Positions 1 to 9,644 are shown, numbered from the stretch's first letter. The stretch is DNA of 64,000 bases from Rahnella victoriana (GCF_004330295.1 NZ_SJOJ01000019.1:1-64000), one strand, 5' to 3'. Notes: generated from the sequence alone by a model not told the origin. Numbers and translations: made by a program.

Positions 1-125
1 GTCAACCGTTTATTTCATCCGGTCATCACTGTTTTTAATCTTTCCGACCCGGTCACTTCGTGATGTTGTTCACGTTGTTCCCTGTCGATGGAGCGGCATT
101 ATAGGGATCCGATTTTTTTGCACAA
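1..125 (-). promoter_or_regulatory. rRNA operon promoter P1 and leader (operon runs off the left edge)
   Basis: On the minus strand a -35 TTGTGC (120-125) and a perfect -10 TATAAT (98-103) are 16 bp apart, followed by a GC-rich discriminator GCCGCTCC. A 16-bp spacer and GC-rich discriminator are typical of stringently controlled rrn P1 promoters. The CCATCGACA stretch after the -10 matches what I know of enterobacterial rrn leaders. An A/T-rich UP-like block lies at 126-141. At the window edge the minus strand reads CGGTTGAC (1-8), which fits the -35 of the tandem P2 promoter. The 16S gene itself lies outside the window. Confidence 0.85.
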
Positions 126-225
126 GCCTTTTTTCCAATAAAAGGATCGACTGCGTGTTTTTCGACCCTTTCGCGGAGATCTCACCCGATCCGCTGGTTT
201 TGACACCGATCTCAGCGGGTCCAAA

Positions 226-254
226 TTGGTATTTCCTCTGACCCGAACTATATT
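226..254 (+). promoter_or_regulatory. predicted sigma-70 promoter of yrdA
   Basis: A -35-like TTGGTA (226-231) and a -10-like TATATT (249-254) are separated by 17 bp and lie about 35 bp upstream of the yrdA start. It fires away from the divergent rRNA promoter. The call rests on motif match alone. Confidence 0.5.
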
Positions 255-289
255 GCCAAGGTTATAACTCACTTATGGGGTACTTACAG

Positions 290-832
290 ATGTCTGAGGC
301 TTTACGTATTTATCAGGGATTAACACCCACATTGGGCGAAAGAGTCATGGTTGATCCCTCCAGTGTGGTCATTGGCGATGTGGATCTTGCGGATGATGTC
401 AGCATCTGGCCGTTAGTTGTCATACGTGGTGATGTGAATAATGTCGTAATCGGCTGCAGAACCAATGTTCAGGATGGCAGTGTGCTACATGTGACCCATC
501 AGTCACGACAGAATCCCGAGGGCTATCCTCTTATTATTGGGGAAGATGTTACTGTCGGACATAAAGCAATGCTGCATGGCTGCACAATCGGAAATCGGGT
601 TCTGGTCGGGATGGGATCCATTTTGCTGGACGGGGCGATTGTAGAAGATGATGTCATGATTGGTGCCGGTAGCCTGGTTCCACCGGGCAAGACGCTTGAA
701 AGTGGCTACCTCTATTTAGGCAGCCCCGTTAAGCAGATACGGGAACTGACCTCTGAAGAACTCGCAGGACTGACGTACTCTTCTAATAACTATGTGACAT
801 GGAAAGATCTCTATCTGTCGCAAGAACCATAA
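290..832 (+). CDS. yrdA: YrdA, gamma-carbonic-anhydrase-like hexapeptide-repeat protein
   Basis: This 180-residue cytosolic protein is built of left-handed beta-helix hexapeptide repeats such as IGDVDL, VIRGDV and VIGAGS. It aligns along its length with E. coli YrdA. His67, His91 and His96 (LHVTH and VGHKAMLHG) are in the places of the trimer-interface metal ligands of the gamma-class carbonic anhydrase family. Catalytic activity has not been firmly shown for this subfamily, so the physiological reaction is open. The ATG at 290 is preferred over the in-frame ATG at 275, because it matches the family N-terminus and has GGGG (277-280) as a spaced ribosome site. E. coli yrdB, which normally follows, is missing here. 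Confidence 0.95.
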   Translation: MSEALRIYQGLTPTLGERVMVDPSSVVIGDVDLADDVSIWPLVVIRGDVNNVVIGCRTNVQDGSVLHVTHQSRQNPEGYPLIIGEDVTVGHKAMLHGCTIGNRVLVGMGSILLDGAIVEDDVMIGAGSLVPPGKTLESGYLYLGSPVKQIRELTSEELAGLTYSSNNYVTWKDLYLSQEP

Positions 833-843
833 AGAAGTGCGTT

Positions 844-876
844 GCCTGAACAGTAATGAATCCGGACTGTTCAGGC
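844..876. terminator. hairpin between convergent yrdA and aroE
   Basis: A perfect 11-bp stem, GCCTGAACAGT (844-854) and ACTGTTCAGGC (866-876), encloses an 11-nt loop between two converging genes. No T-run follows on either strand, so it is at best a weak bidirectional terminator or a 3'-end stabiliser. Confidence 0.5.
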
Positions 877-884
877 ATTACCGG

Positions 885-1712
885 TTATCCCAGCAAATCT
901 TCCTTTAGCTGTTCCAGCACAGGTTCTATCTCCGGCATCACGCCATGCCATAAATAGAAAGCATGAGCCGCCTGCCCCACCAGCATACCCAATCCATCGG
1001 CATAACGGATTACCCCATTATTTATAGCCCACGCAATAAAAGGCGTTAATCCTGCCTGATAATACATATCGTAGACGCGAGTCCGGGCTGTCAGTACTTT
1101 TTCGGGGATCGACGGGATCTCACCTTTGATACCCGATGCTGTGGCGTTAATAATCAGATCGAAAGATTCATCAGCGAGATCCGCTAATGCTACCGCGCGG
1201 ATATCTCCTTTTTCTTCGAAAATATGGCTCAGCTGCTGCGCCCTTTCAAACGTCCGGTTTGTGACGATCACTGAACAGCCATAAGACAACAGAGGAAGGA
1301 TCACCCCACGCGCGGCCCCACCCGCACCGACCAGTAAAACCCGGTCGCCGTGCTGCAAAAGCGCCAGCCGCTCCAGATCACTCAGCATACCGATGCCATC
1401 CGTGTTATCCCCAAGCAGTCGCCCATCCTCACATATTTTGAGGGTGTTAACCGCTCCGGACAGCGCAGCACGTTCCGTCAGCTCATCAGATTGTGCAAAA
1501 GCACGCTCTTTGAAAGGGACAGTAATATTGGCACCACGAGCGCCGTCTTCAAAAAAGGATCGCAGGGTTTCTTCAAACGTTTCATGCGGAGCCAGAACCG
1601 TACCATAGGTGTGATCAATTCCCGTCTGGCTGGCAAACAGCGCATGAATACGCGGGGATTTACTATGGCCGATAGGATTCCCAAATACTGCAAAGGATGG
1701 CGTGACTTTCAT
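885..1712 (-). CDS. aroE: shikimate dehydrogenase (NADP+)
   Basis: AroE reduces 3-dehydroshikimate to shikimate with NADPH in the cytosolic route to chorismate. The 275-residue protein has the substrate-binding serine motif HSKSP (16-20), the catalytic lysine Lys68 in NITVPFKE, and Asp105 in GDNTDG. The NADPH-binding loop GAGGAARG lies at 129-136, with NRT further on as the 2'-phosphate pocket. Length and sequence match E. coli AroE (272 residues). It is the last gene of the minus-strand group dprA-smg-yrdD-tsaC-aroE and starts 3 bp after tsaC ends, so it is probably cotranscribed. Confidence 0.98.
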   Translation of the reverse strand: MKVTPSFAVFGNPIGHSKSPRIHALFASQTGIDHTYGTVLAPHETFEETLRSFFEDGARGANITVPFKERAFAQSDELTERAALSGAVNTLKICEDGRLLGDNTDGIGMLSDLERLALLQHGDRVLLVGAGGAARGVILPLLSYGCSVIVTNRTFERAQQLSHIFEEKGDIRAVALADLADESFDLIINATASGIKGEIPSIPEKVLTARTRVYDMYYQAGLTPFIAWAINNGVIRYADGLGMLVGQAAHAFYLWHGVMPEIEPVLEQLKEDLLG

Positions 1713-1715
1713 TGT

Positions 1716-2285
1716 TTAGCCCTGACGAATAAGGTTGCCGGTAATGGCATCCCTGATTTCAGATGGATTGTCTCTTCCTCCCACATGGCCATTCAGCACC
1801 GGGAAATCATTTCCAAACTGGCGTCTGACCTCGTCGGAAAGTCGGCACGGCGGCTGGCCATTCAGATTGGCACTGGTGGACACCAGCGGTTTGCCAAACT
1901 TTTGGCTGAGTTCTTTTACCAGGGGATGATCGGTGACACGGACGGCCAGCGAGCTGAAGCGGCCGGTTAACCAGTCTGGTGTCGATGGCTTCGCTGGCAT
2001 CACCCAGGTGACCGGGCCGGGCCAGAATGACCAGATATGCTGAAGTTGCTGCTCAGTTAATGATGAGTCATCGATATAGGGAAGGAGTTGCTGGTAGCTG
2101 TCAGCAATCAGAATCAGTCCTTTATCTTTAGGCCGCTTTTTAAGTGCCAGAAGGGCCTCTACTGCTTGTTCACTGTCAGGATCACAACCCAGACCGAATA
2201 CTGCTTCTGTCGGATACGCAATGACTTGTTGCCCGCGCAGCGCTTCAAGCACTGTGCTTAATGTATTTTCTGTTTCTTTATTCAT
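1716..2285 (-). CDS. tsaC: threonylcarbamoyl-AMP synthase TsaC
   Basis: TsaC (older names YrdC and RimN) makes threonylcarbamoyl-adenylate from threonine, bicarbonate and ATP. This is the first step of t6A37 modification of tRNAs reading ANN codons. The 189-residue protein shows the family's [10 protein letters not shown] motif (25-34), a KxR pair in [10 protein letters not shown], and the STSAN motif near residue 137, all lining the nucleotide cavity. Its start overlaps the end of yrdD by 8 bp, which suggests translational coupling. Confidence 0.97.
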   Translation of the reverse strand: MNKETENTLSTVLEALRGQQVIAYPTEAVFGLGCDPDSEQAVEALLALKKRPKDKGLILIADSYQQLLPYIDDSSLTEQQLQHIWSFWPGPVTWVMPAKPSTPDWLTGRFSSLAVRVTDHPLVKELSQKFGKPLVSTSANLNGQPPCRLSDEVRRQFGNDFPVLNGHVGGRDNPSEIRDAITGNLIRQG

Positions 2286-2838
2286 CTTGTTCGTTATCTT
2301 TTATTTCGACGGCCTTACCGCACAATTTACTGGCACAGAATAACTTTATTCCCTGAGCCGTTTTCTTTTCCATCAATAAGGGGTAGTGGCAATGTTCGCA
2401 CTCACCCGCCACCGGCTTATTGTTGATAGCAAACTGGCAATCCGGGTAACGGTCACAGGCGTGGAAAGCTTTACCAAAACGTGATTTTCGTTGTAGTAAA
2501 TGACCTTTTGCACATTGCGGGCATCCGAGGCTGGTTTCTTCAGGTTTATCGATGGCTTCAATATGGTCACATTCAGGATACTGACTGCAGCCAATAAACA
2601 TTCCATAGCGGCCCTGACGCAGCACTAAAGTAGATTCACATTTAGGGCATGCTTGTCCCTCCAGAATTTTCACAATATGACCATCTGCCTGTGATTTCAG
2701 GGGACGAATATATTGGCATTGTGGATAGGATGAACAACTGAGAAAAGGGCCGTGGCGACCACTACGGATCACCAACCCGGCCCCGCATTCTGGACAGGAT
2801 CCATTTTGCTTCTCAGCAAAAAGTGCTGCTTTTGTCAT
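2278..2838 (-). CDS. yrdD: YrdD, zinc-ribbon protein related to topoisomerase I C-terminal domains
   Basis: The 186-residue protein has three clear C4 zinc ribbons of the topoisomerase type: CPECG, CPKCE and CPQCA, each paired with a later CxxYPxC-type half. A fourth degenerate unit contains CEHCHYP and CASKLC. Such modules bind single-stranded DNA in the C-terminus of TopA. This protein lacks the topoisomerase catalytic domain, so its function is unknown and a nucleic-acid-binding role is inferred. It is encoded between smg and tsaC as in E. coli, where the protein has about 180 residues. Confidence 0.93.
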   Translation of the reverse strand: MTKAALFAEKQNGSCPECGAGLVIRSGRHGPFLSCSSYPQCQYIRPLKSQADGHIVKILEGQACPKCESTLVLRQGRYGMFIGCSQYPECDHIEAIDKPEETSLGCPQCAKGHLLQRKSRFGKAFHACDRYPDCQFAINNKPVAGECEHCHYPLLMEKKTAQGIKLFCASKLCGKAVEIKDNEQDE

Positions 2839-2862
2839 AGGTTACGTTTTACCTGTTATCTC

Positions 2863-3336
2863 TTAATGGAGATAACCTTCATTAACTTCAAATAATAGCT
2901 CTTCCATTTGCTGATACGCACTTTCATATCCGGGAATATTAAACAGAACCATCAGCACGACCCATTTCAGATCCTCAAGATCAAATTCCTCAGTGTCCAG
3001 AGCCATAACACGATCGATAACCATCTCCCTGGTATCGAAATTCAATACTTTGATCTGTTCGAGGAACAACAGAAAACCACGACAACTGCAATCTAACCGA
3101 CTTGTTTCCTCATCGGTGTAAACACGCAATGCTGAAGGATCAGAATCCAGCATATAAGATGGGGTTCCACCCTCTTGCATATCCGCAAGTTTTTCAAGCC
3201 AATTCAGCGCATTGTGAATATCGGCCCGGTGAAAACCAGCCTCGGTCAAGTCATCCGTTAACCTATCCTCGTCAACATTCATCTCCGCTTCGTTGTGAAT
3301 GTAAGTTTCAAATAAGTACATTAGTACGTCGAACAT
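2863..3336 (-). CDS. smg: Smg family protein (DUF494)
   Basis: This acidic 157-residue protein has the same length as E. coli Smg and shares its [12 protein letters not shown] start and [10 protein letters not shown] end. Its function is not established. The ATG at 3336 is chosen because it matches the family N-terminus and has AGAGGG six bases upstream. A longer in-frame reading to 3360 adds eight non-conserved residues. The 5' end overlaps the last 29 bp of dprA, so its ribosome site lies inside dprA and translation is probably coupled. Confidence 0.95.
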   Translation of the reverse strand: MFDVLMYLFETYIHNEAEMNVDEDRLTDDLTEAGFHRADIHNALNWLEKLADMQEGGTPSYMLDSDPSALRVYTDEETSRLDCSCRGFLLFLEQIKVLNFDTREMVIDRVMALDTEEFDLEDLKWVVLMVLFNIPGYESAYQQMEELLFEVNEGYLH

Positions 3337-4477
3337 GGCTTGCCCTCTTAATTCGGACATAGCCGCCGGATACAGCTGCGATCCATCCTGCTAACTCCAG
3401 CTCGAGTAGTTTACCTACCACTTCTGGCACAGGTTGGCCGGCACGTTCGGCGACGACGTCAACAGATGTCACCTCATATTCTACGTTAGCCAACACATCA
3501 GCAAATGGCAATTCAACTTCGCTATCTGATGCACAAATAATCGCCTCTGACGCCGTTAATCGTTTCGCCGGTGTCCGTTTAAAAGACTCTGAAGACTGGA
3601 TATTGGGAAACCACGTCAGCCCGCTTCCTATCTGTTCAGCGATATCATTGGGTGCCGTCACCAGATACGCCCCCTGCTGAATCAGCCAGTGCGTGCCTTC
3701 TGAGGTGACACTTCCCAACGGGCCGGGTAACGCGAAAACTTCTCTTCCCTGTTCCAGCGCATAACGCGCGGTAATCAGTGACCCGCTGCGCAACGTTGCC
3801 TCAATCACAAGCACACCGGCACTTAACCCGCTAATCACACGGTTCCGCCGGGGGAAATGAGCAGCTAAAGGCGGAGCCGTTACCAGATGCTCAGAGACCA
3901 GAGCCCCTCCCTGCTCAAGGATATGGTCCGCAAGCTTTGCATGCTGGAGTGGATAACGGTTCAGCAGCCCGCTGCCCAGCACCGCAATCGTCTTCCCCTG
4001 AGCCTCTAATGTTGCCCTGTGGCTGATGCCATCAATCCCCATTGCCAGTCCGCTGGTGACGGTAAAACCGCTGCTGACAAGGCCACCGGCAAAAACCTGA
4101 GCATATTGTTCGCCGTAGTGCGTGAAATTCCGGCTACCCACCACTGCGATTTGCGCAGACTGGAGCAGATCAGCGGTGCCTTCGACGAACAACATTAAAG
4201 GTGGGGAGGATATTTGTGCCAGCAGCTGCGGATACAACGCGCTACCGAACGTCACCAGGTGGCGGTTGTCCCCTTCCAGCCATCGCAGAGATGCTGACAC
4301 CCACTTTTGACTGAGATGCTGAAAGTCTGCGACCTGTTCGGCTGAAAGACCGCAGACGGGCAACGCTGACGGCGAATACGTTCCGCGACAAAATAATGCC
4401 TGAACGATCTCAAGGGCATGTCTTGCACCGAGGCGTTTCACCGCAGATAAACGTATCCATACTTCCTGTAATGTCAT
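3308..4477 (-). CDS. dprA: DNA-protecting protein DprA
   Basis: DprA (Smf) binds incoming single-stranded DNA and loads RecA during natural transformation. In enterobacteria its natural role is less clear. The 389-residue protein has an N-terminal helical part, a Rossmann-like core with AVVGSRNF (111-118), TSGLAMGID (141-149) and [10 protein letters not shown] (208-217), and a C-terminal winged-helix-like segment ending HVRRTNVLI. The ATG at 4477 is chosen over one 18 bp upstream because it matches the family start (MTLQEVW) and has AGGG eight bases before it. It heads the dprA-smg-yrdD-tsaC-aroE group and is divergent from def. Confidence 0.96.
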   Translation of the reverse strand: MTLQEVWIRLSAVKRLGARHALEIVQALFCRGTYSPSALPVCGLSAEQVADFQHLSQKWVSASLRWLEGDNRHLVTFGSALYPQLLAQISSPPLMLFVEGTADLLQSAQIAVVGSRNFTHYGEQYAQVFAGGLVSSGFTVTSGLAMGIDGISHRATLEAQGKTIAVLGSGLLNRYPLQHAKLADHILEQGGALVSEHLVTAPPLAAHFPRRNRVISGLSAGVLVIEATLRSGSLITARYALEQGREVFALPGPLGSVTSEGTHWLIQQGAYLVTAPNDIAEQIGSGLTWFPNIQSSESFKRTPAKRLTASEAIICASDSEVELPFADVLANVEYEVTSVDVVAERAGQPVPEVVGKLLELELAGWIAAVSGGYVRIKRASHVRRTNVLI

Positions 4478-4530
4478 TATCCTTTCCCTTCTCAATGCCT
4501 TTCGGCGACTGATTCAATTGGCAGAGGATG

Positions 4531-4560
4531 CTGTCAATCGGGGCAGGAAATGTCTAGAAT
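4531..4560 (+). promoter_or_regulatory. predicted promoter of def-fmt
   Basis: A -35-like CTGTCA (4531-4536) and a -10-like TAGAAT (4555-4560) are 18 bp apart, placing a start about 38 bp before def. A short inverted repeat, TTCAAT-CA-ATTGAA (4575-4588), falls in the resulting leader. Confidence 0.4.
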
Positions 4561-4605
4561 AGAGTCTATATATCTTCAATCAATTGAATAAAGATCCAGA
4601 AAAAT

Positions 4606-5118
4606 ATGTCCGTATTACAGATATTACATTTCCCAGACGAGCGGCTTCGCATAACTGCAAAACCGGTCAAAGAAGTTAACGCCGAAATCCAGCAGATCGT
4701 GGATGATATGTTTGAAACCATGTATGCAGAGGAAGGCATTGGTCTTGCTGCTACTCAGGTCGACATTCACCAACGGATCATCGTTATTGATGTCTCTGAA
4801 AATCGCGACGAGCGTCTGGTTCTCATCAACCCGGAATTGCTGGAAAAGAGCGGCGAAACGGGGATTGAAGAAGGCTGCCTGTCGATCCCGGATCAACGGG
4901 CGCTGGTGCCGCGTGCGGAAAAAGTTAAAATTCGCGCACTTGACCGTGAAGGCAAATCCTTCGAACTGGAAGCTGATGACTTGCTGGCAATTTGTATCCA
5001 GCATGAAATGGATCATCTGGTGGGCAAATTGTTCGTGGATTATTTGTCTCCACTGAAACGTCAGCGTATTCGCCAGAAAATGGAAAAAATGGCCAAGCTG
5101 AACGCACGGGCTGACTAA
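4606..5118 (+). CDS. def: peptide deformylase
   Basis: Def removes the N-formyl group from nascent proteins at the ribosome exit using an Fe2+ centre. The 170-residue protein carries all three family motifs: GIGLAATQ (44-51), EGCLS (89-93) with metal ligand Cys91, and HEMDH (133-137) with ligands His133 and His137 and catalytic Glu134. It is nearly identical to E. coli Def through the central half. It forms a two-gene unit with fmt, whose product adds the formyl group that Def removes. Confidence 0.99.
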   Translation: MSVLQILHFPDERLRITAKPVKEVNAEIQQIVDDMFETMYAEEGIGLAATQVDIHQRIIVIDVSENRDERLVLINPELLEKSGETGIEEGCLSIPDQRALVPRAEKVKIRALDREGKSFELEADDLLAICIQHEMDHLVGKLFVDYLSPLKRQRIRQKMEKMAKLNARAD

Positions 5119-5143
5119 TATTCGTGTAACACAGGACACTGCT

Positions 5144-6079
5144 TTGCGAATCATATTTGCCGGTACTCCCGACTTTGCAGCGCGTCATCTCGACGCGCTT
5201 TTATCATCAGAACATCAGGTTGTCGGTGTTTTCACTCAGCCTGATCGCCCGGCTGGCCGCGGAAATAAACTCACCGCAAGCCCGGTAAAAGTTCTGGCTC
5301 AAACCCACGACATTCCTGTTTTCCAACCTAAATCGTTACGCCCTGAAGAAAACCAATCGCTGGTTTCCTCGTTAGAGGCTGATGTCATGGTTGTTGTTGC
5401 TTATGGTTTGATTTTACCTAAAGCAGTGCTGGATATGCCGAAACTGGGCTGCATCAATGTGCACGGCTCTTTGCTGCCGCGCTGGCGTGGCGCCGCGCCG
5501 ATCCAACGTTCTCTGTGGGCTGGCGACGCCAAAACAGGCATCACGATCATGCAGATGGATGTCGGGCTTGATACCGGTGACATGTTGCATAAAGTCGAGT
5601 GTGACATCCTGCCCGAAGACACCAGCGCATCGCTTTATAACAAGCTGGCCGAACTTGGCCCGCAAGGCATGCTGGAAACTCTTGAGCAGTTGGCAAACGG
5701 TACCGCCAGACCGGAAGTTCAAAGCGAAGAACACGTCACCTACGCTGAAAAACTGAGCAAGGAAGAGGCCCGTTTAGACTGGAACTTATCCGCTGAACAA
5801 CTCGAGCGTTGTATTCGCGCGTTTAATCCCTGGCCTGTCAGCTTTTTCATGATTGAAGAACAACCGGTTAAAGTCTGGCAGGCGGAATGTTTGTCAGAGA
5901 AAAGCAGTGCGGCTCCCGGAACCATTGTGTCTGCCAACAAAAAAGGCATTCAGATTGCGACGGCCGACGGGATCCTGAACATTACCCAGCTACAACCTTC
6001 GGGTAAAAAAGCGATGTCTGCACAAGACTTGCTGAACTCTCGTCGCGAATGGTTTACCGAAGGCACCCGTTTAGCCTGA
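5144..6079 (+). CDS. fmt: methionyl-tRNA formyltransferase (TTG start)
   Basis: Fmt formylates initiator Met-tRNA using 10-formyltetrahydrofolate. The 311-residue protein has the catalytic triad Asn105, His107 and Asp143 within [12 protein letters not shown] and GLDTGDM, and the C-terminal tRNA-binding domain follows. The reading frame has no ATG or GTG near the conserved start. TTG at 5144 is the best start: CAGGA lies seven bases before it, and the leucine that begins the conserved [10 protein letters not shown] block in E. coli is at this position. The protein is therefore about four residues shorter than E. coli Fmt. It follows def by 25 bp. Confidence 0.96.
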   Translation: MRIIFAGTPDFAARHLDALLSSEHQVVGVFTQPDRPAGRGNKLTASPVKVLAQTHDIPVFQPKSLRPEENQSLVSSLEADVMVVVAYGLILPKAVLDMPKLGCINVHGSLLPRWRGAAPIQRSLWAGDAKTGITIMQMDVGLDTGDMLHKVECDILPEDTSASLYNKLAELGPQGMLETLEQLANGTARPEVQSEEHVTYAEKLSKEEARLDWNLSAEQLERCIRAFNPWPVSFFMIEEQPVKVWQAECLSEKSSAAPGTIVSANKKGIQIATADGILNITQLQPSGKKAMSAQDLLNSRREWFTEGTRLA

Positions 6080-6092
6080 CCATAACGACTAC

Positions 6093-6111
6093 GCCCGATA
6101 TTTCGTCGGGC
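6093..6111 (+). terminator. small hairpin between fmt and rsmB
   Basis: GCCCGA (6093-6098) and TCGGGC (6106-6111) form a 6-bp GC-rich stem with a 7-nt loop after the fmt stop codon. Only a pyrimidine-rich CTTATCTCT follows, so termination would be partial and rsmB probably receives read-through. Confidence 0.4.
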
Positions 6112-6154
6112 CTTATCTCTCTGATGATGCTGGCTCCGGTCAGCTTTTTTGACT

Positions 6155-7444
6155 ATGAAAACAGCCTATAATCTCCGTAGCATTGCCGCCCAAGCCATCA
6201 GTCAGGTTCTGGACAAAGGTTTATCCTTGTCTACCGTGCTTCCTGGTCTGCAAAAAAATGTCTCAGAAAAAGATCGCGGACTCCTTCAGGAACTGTGTTT
6301 TGGTACGCTTCGGGTTCTTCCTCAGCTGGAATGGTGTTTGCAGCAACTGATGGCAAAACCTCTCACTGGTAAGCAAAGAACTTTGCATTACTTGCTGATG
6401 GTTGGCCTGTATCAGTTAATCCACACCCGTATTCCGGCGCATGCCGTTCTTGCTGAAACTGTGAACGGTGCCGTGGCACTGAAACGTCCTCAGCTTAAAG
6501 GCCTTATCAACGGTGTTTTACGTCAGTTTCAGCGACAGCAGGAAGAATTACTGCCCCGCATGGCCAACAATGACAGCCGTTATCTTCACCCAAGCTGGCT
6601 GCTTAACCGCCTGAAAAAAGCCTATCCAGCTGATTGGGAAGCGATTATTGAAGCAAACAATCAAAGGCCACCAATGTGGTTGCGCGTCAACAGAATGCAC
6701 CATACCCGCGAAGAATACCTGCATCTGCTGAATGAAGCCCAGATTGAAGCCATGCCGCATCATGAGTACAGCGATGCATTAAGGCTGATGACACCTTGCC
6801 AGGTGAACCTGCTTCCTGGTTTTGCTGAAGGCTGGGTCACCGTACAGGATGCTTCGGCGCAGGGCAGTGTTGATCTGTTGGATCCGCAGAATGGCGAATT
6901 GATCCTCGATTTATGTTGTGCGCCTGGCGGTAAAACAACTCACATTCTGGAAGCTGCACCAAAAGCACATGTTCTCGCAATTGATGTGGATGAGCAGCGT
7001 TTGAAACGCGTTCATGAAAATCTGCAGCGCCTGAAACTGAGTGCAGAAGTGAAACAAGGTGATGGCCGTGAGCCGCAGGCGTGGGCCGGTGATCGCCTCT
7101 TCGATCGGATTTTGCTTGATGCCCCTTGCTCAGCGACCGGTGTTATTCGCCGACACCCTGATATCAAATGGCTGCGCCGGGACAGCGATATTGCCGAACT
7201 GGCGAAGCTTCAGAGAGAAATTCTTGAAGCTGTCTGGCCACGATTAAAAAGCCAGGGTGTCATGGTTTACGCCACCTGCTCAATTTTGCCAGATGAAAAT
7301 TGCCAGCAAATCGCCGCGTTTCTGGCATCTCATCCGGAGGCAACGCTGGTTGAAACCGGAACGGCGGAAAAACCTGGCCGACAAAATCTTCCCCATGCTG
7401 AAGATGGCGATGGCTTCTATTACGCTAAACTCATCAAAAGCTGA
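6155..7444 (+). CDS. rsmB: 16S rRNA (cytosine-967-C5) methyltransferase RsmB
   Basis: RsmB (Sun/Fmu) methylates C967 of 16S rRNA with S-adenosylmethionine. The 429-residue protein has an N-terminal NusB-like RNA-binding domain (roughly 1-140) and a C-terminal Rossmann methyltransferase. Visible motifs are the SAM loop [13 protein letters not shown], the DAPCSATG motif with its product-release cysteine, and YATCSI with the catalytic cysteine. The ATG at 6155 gives exactly the length of E. coli RsmB. An in-frame TTG two codons upstream is less likely. It lies between fmt and trkA, as in E. coli. Confidence 0.97.
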   Translation: MKTAYNLRSIAAQAISQVLDKGLSLSTVLPGLQKNVSEKDRGLLQELCFGTLRVLPQLEWCLQQLMAKPLTGKQRTLHYLLMVGLYQLIHTRIPAHAVLAETVNGAVALKRPQLKGLINGVLRQFQRQQEELLPRMANNDSRYLHPSWLLNRLKKAYPADWEAIIEANNQRPPMWLRVNRMHHTREEYLHLLNEAQIEAMPHHEYSDALRLMTPCQVNLLPGFAEGWVTVQDASAQGSVDLLDPQNGELILDLCCAPGGKTTHILEAAPKAHVLAIDVDEQRLKRVHENLQRLKLSAEVKQGDGREPQAWAGDRLFDRILLDAPCSATGVIRRHPDIKWLRRDSDIAELAKLQREILEAVWPRLKSQGVMVYATCSILPDENCQQIAAFLASHPEATLVETGTAEKPGRQNLPHAEDGDGFYYAKLIKS

Positions 7445-7504
7445 TCATCTTGTATTAGTGCTTTTTACGCAGGCTGATACCTTCGAGGCAAAGCAGAGAG
7501 TCAT

Positions 7505-8881
7505 ATGAAAATAATAATTCTCGGGGCCGGGCAGGTTGGCGGAACACTCGCCGAAAACCTGGTGGGTGAGAACAACGACATCACGGTTGTCGATACGAAT
7601 ACCGTCCGGCTGCGCCAGCTTCAGGATAAATTCGACCTGCGGGTCGTCCAGGGTCATGGTTCACATCCGCGCGTACTGCGAGAAGCCGGTGCGGAAGATG
7701 CCGATATGCTGGTCGCTGTGACCAATTCGGACGAAACCAATATGGTGGCGTGTCAGATCGCCTACTCGCTTTTTAATACCCCCAATCGTATTGCCCGCAT
7801 TCGTTCAACCGAATACATCCGTGAATCCGAAAAGCTCTTCCATCCCGAAGCCGTGCCGATTGATCACCTGATTTCGCCAGAACAACTGGTGACGGATTAC
7901 ATCTACAAACTCATTGAGTATCCGGGTGCATTGCAGGTGGTGAATTTCGCTGAAGGGAAAGTCAGCATTGCCGCAGTAAAAGCGTACTACGGCGGGCCGT
8001 TAGTGGGCAACGCGCTGTCTTCAATGCGTGAGCATATGCCGCATATTGAAACCCGTGTGGCCGCGATTTTCCGTCAGGATCGTCCTATCCGTCCGCAGGG
8101 ATCCACCATCGTTGAGGCTGGTGACGAAGTTTTCTTTGTGGCCGCTTCTCAGCATATCCGTGCAGTCATGAGTGAGCTTCAGAGGCTGGAAAAGCCTTAT
8201 AAGCGAATCATGATTGTAGGTGGCGGTAATGTCGGTGCGGGTCTGGCACAACGGCTGGAAAAAAACTACAGCGTAAAACTGATCGAACGTGATCAACAGC
8301 GTGCCGCTGAGCTTGCGGAAATCCTGCAGGACACCATTGTTTTCTATGGCGATGCGTCCGATCAGGAACTGTTGGCCGAAGAACATATTGAACAAGTCGA
8401 TGTGTTCATTGCAATTACCAATGATGACGAAGCCAATATCATGTCGGCCATGCTTGCCAAGCGCATGGGCGCCAAAAAAGTCATGGTACTCATTCAGCGC
8501 AGCGCGTATGTCGATTTGGTTCAGGGCAGCGTTATCGATATAGCAATTTCACCCCAGCAGGCAACCATCTCCGCGTTGCTGGGACACGTCAGGAAAGCGG
8601 ACATAGTCAGCGTTTCATCCCTGCGGCGTGGTGTCGCTGAAGCGATTGAAGCCATTGCACACGGTGACGAAACAACATCTAAAGTTGTTGGCCGTACTGT
8701 AGAGCAAATCAAACTGCCGCCCGGCACGACTATCGGGGCGATTGTCCGCGGAAATGACGTAATCATTGCTAACGGTACCAGCCGGATCCAACAAGGTGAT
8801 CACGTGGTGATGTTTATCACCGACAAGAAATTTGTCAGGGATGTAGAGCGCCTGTTCCAGCCAAGCCCATTCTTCTTATAA
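7505..8881 (+). CDS. trkA: Trk potassium uptake protein TrkA (NAD-binding regulator)
   Basis: TrkA is the peripheral cytoplasmic regulator of the TrkG and TrkH potassium channels. It has two tandem RCK units, each with a Rossmann nucleotide-binding half and a TrkA-C half. The first glycine-rich loop is GAGQVGG near residue 7 and the second is GGGNVGAG near residue 240. Its 458 residues equal E. coli TrkA, and the ending LFQPSPFFL is conserved. The channel subunit is not encoded here, which is usual. It is the last gene of the def-fmt-rsmB-trkA series. Confidence 0.98.
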   Translation: MKIIILGAGQVGGTLAENLVGENNDITVVDTNTVRLRQLQDKFDLRVVQGHGSHPRVLREAGAEDADMLVAVTNSDETNMVACQIAYSLFNTPNRIARIRSTEYIRESEKLFHPEAVPIDHLISPEQLVTDYIYKLIEYPGALQVVNFAEGKVSIAAVKAYYGGPLVGNALSSMREHMPHIETRVAAIFRQDRPIRPQGSTIVEAGDEVFFVAASQHIRAVMSELQRLEKPYKRIMIVGGGNVGAGLAQRLEKNYSVKLIERDQQRAAELAEILQDTIVFYGDASDQELLAEEHIEQVDVFIAITNDDEANIMSAMLAKRMGAKKVMVLIQRSAYVDLVQGSVIDIAISPQQATISALLGHVRKADIVSVSSLRRGVAEAIEAIAHGDETTSKVVGRTVEQIKLPPGTTIGAIVRGNDVIIANGTSRIQQGDHVVMFITDKKFVRDVERLFQPSPFFL

Positions 8882-9006
8882 TTCGGGTGTCACTGTTAAT
8901 CGAATTTAGCGTTAATCAGGCTTCGGGTAAGAACTTTTGTAGCGAAGACACCACAAATGGTCTTTACTTGGTTTGTTATATTTGATGAATTTGCCAAGGA
9001 GTATTT

Positions 9007-9423
9007 ATGAGTTTTATGAAAGAGTTTCGTGAGTTTGCCATGCGTGGCAACGTGGTCGACCTGGCTGTCGGTGTTATCATCGGGGCCGCATTTGGCAAAA
9101 TAGTATCTTCATTTGTCGCCGATATTATTATGCCGCCACTGGGTTTACTGATTGGTGGGGTCGATTTTAAGCAATTTGCTTTCGTACTCAGGGATGCTCA
9201 GGGAGCAACACCCGCCGTAGTCATGCATTACGGGGTATTTATTCAGAATATTTTTGATTTCGTCATCGTCGCACTGGCTATATTCTGCGCAATTACCTTG
9301 ATGAACAAAATGCGTCGTAAGCAGGAAGACAAACCCGCTGCACCACCAAAACCTACTGCGGAAGAAACTCTGTTAGCGGAAATTCGCGATTTACTGAAAG
9401 AACAGCAGACACCAAAACTGTAA
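9007..9423 (+). CDS. mscL: large-conductance mechanosensitive channel MscL
   Basis: MscL is the inner-membrane emergency valve that opens under hypo-osmotic shock. The 138-residue protein has the amphipathic N-terminus [20 protein letters not shown], a first membrane helix at about 17-45 and a second at about 75-100. A periplasmic loop lies between them, and a charged C-terminal helix ends in [10 protein letters not shown] strong AAGGAG ribosome site lies five bases before the ATG. It converges on arfA, and the arfA hairpin at 9449-9490 lies just beyond its stop codon. Confidence 0.98.
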   Translation: MSFMKEFREFAMRGNVVDLAVGVIIGAAFGKIVSSFVADIIMPPLGLLIGGVDFKQFAFVLRDAQGATPAVVMHYGVFIQNIFDFVIVALAIFCAITLMNKMRRKQEDKPAAPPKPTAEETLLAEIRDLLKEQQTPKL

Positions 9424-9443
9424 GCCCTCTCTGCGAAGACTTT

Positions 9444-9644
9444 TTAGAAGGGCAGTGTTGAATACTCAAGCGAACACTCAACACTGCCCTCCAGATAACT
9501 CCCCTTGCCATTTTTTTCTTTGCGCCGATAACTCCCTTTCCCCTTCTGATTTTTCTCAACTCTCTGTTTAAACAGCGGGTCATGAAGAAGTGCCTGCAAT
9601 GCGTTATCCTGAATAGTGCCTTTCTGATGCTTATAGTGGGACAT
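9444..9644 (-). CDS. arfA: alternative ribosome-rescue factor ArfA
   Basis: ArfA (YhdL) enters stalled ribosomes that lack a stop codon and recruits RF2 when the tmRNA system fails. The 66-residue protein matches E. coli ArfA in its first 50 residues ([29 protein letters not shown]) and is rich in lysine and arginine. The ATG at 9644 has GAGG four bases upstream. A longer in-frame ATG at 9677 precedes non-conserved residues. The last 15 codons form a hairpin (see 9449-9490). In E. coli this produces a stopless arfA mRNA, so the protein is made only when tmRNA is overwhelmed. Confidence 0.93.
   Translation of the reverse strand: MSHYKHQKGTIQDNALQALLHDPLFKQRVEKNQKGKGSYRRKEKNGKGSYLEGSVECSLEYSTLPF
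9449..9490 (-). promoter_or_regulatory. arfA intragenic hairpin (mRNA truncation signal)
   Basis: GGGCAGTGTTGA (9450-9461) and TCAACACTGCCC (9478-9489) form a perfect 12-bp stem, extended to 13 bp by an A-T pair, with a 16-nt loop. The 5' arm in the arfA mRNA begins at about codon 52, before the stop codon. In E. coli the equivalent structure is an RNase III cleavage and termination site that generates non-stop arfA mRNA. There is no clear U-run here, so cleavage seems likelier than intrinsic termination. It may also protect the mscL 3' end. Confidence 0.85.
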
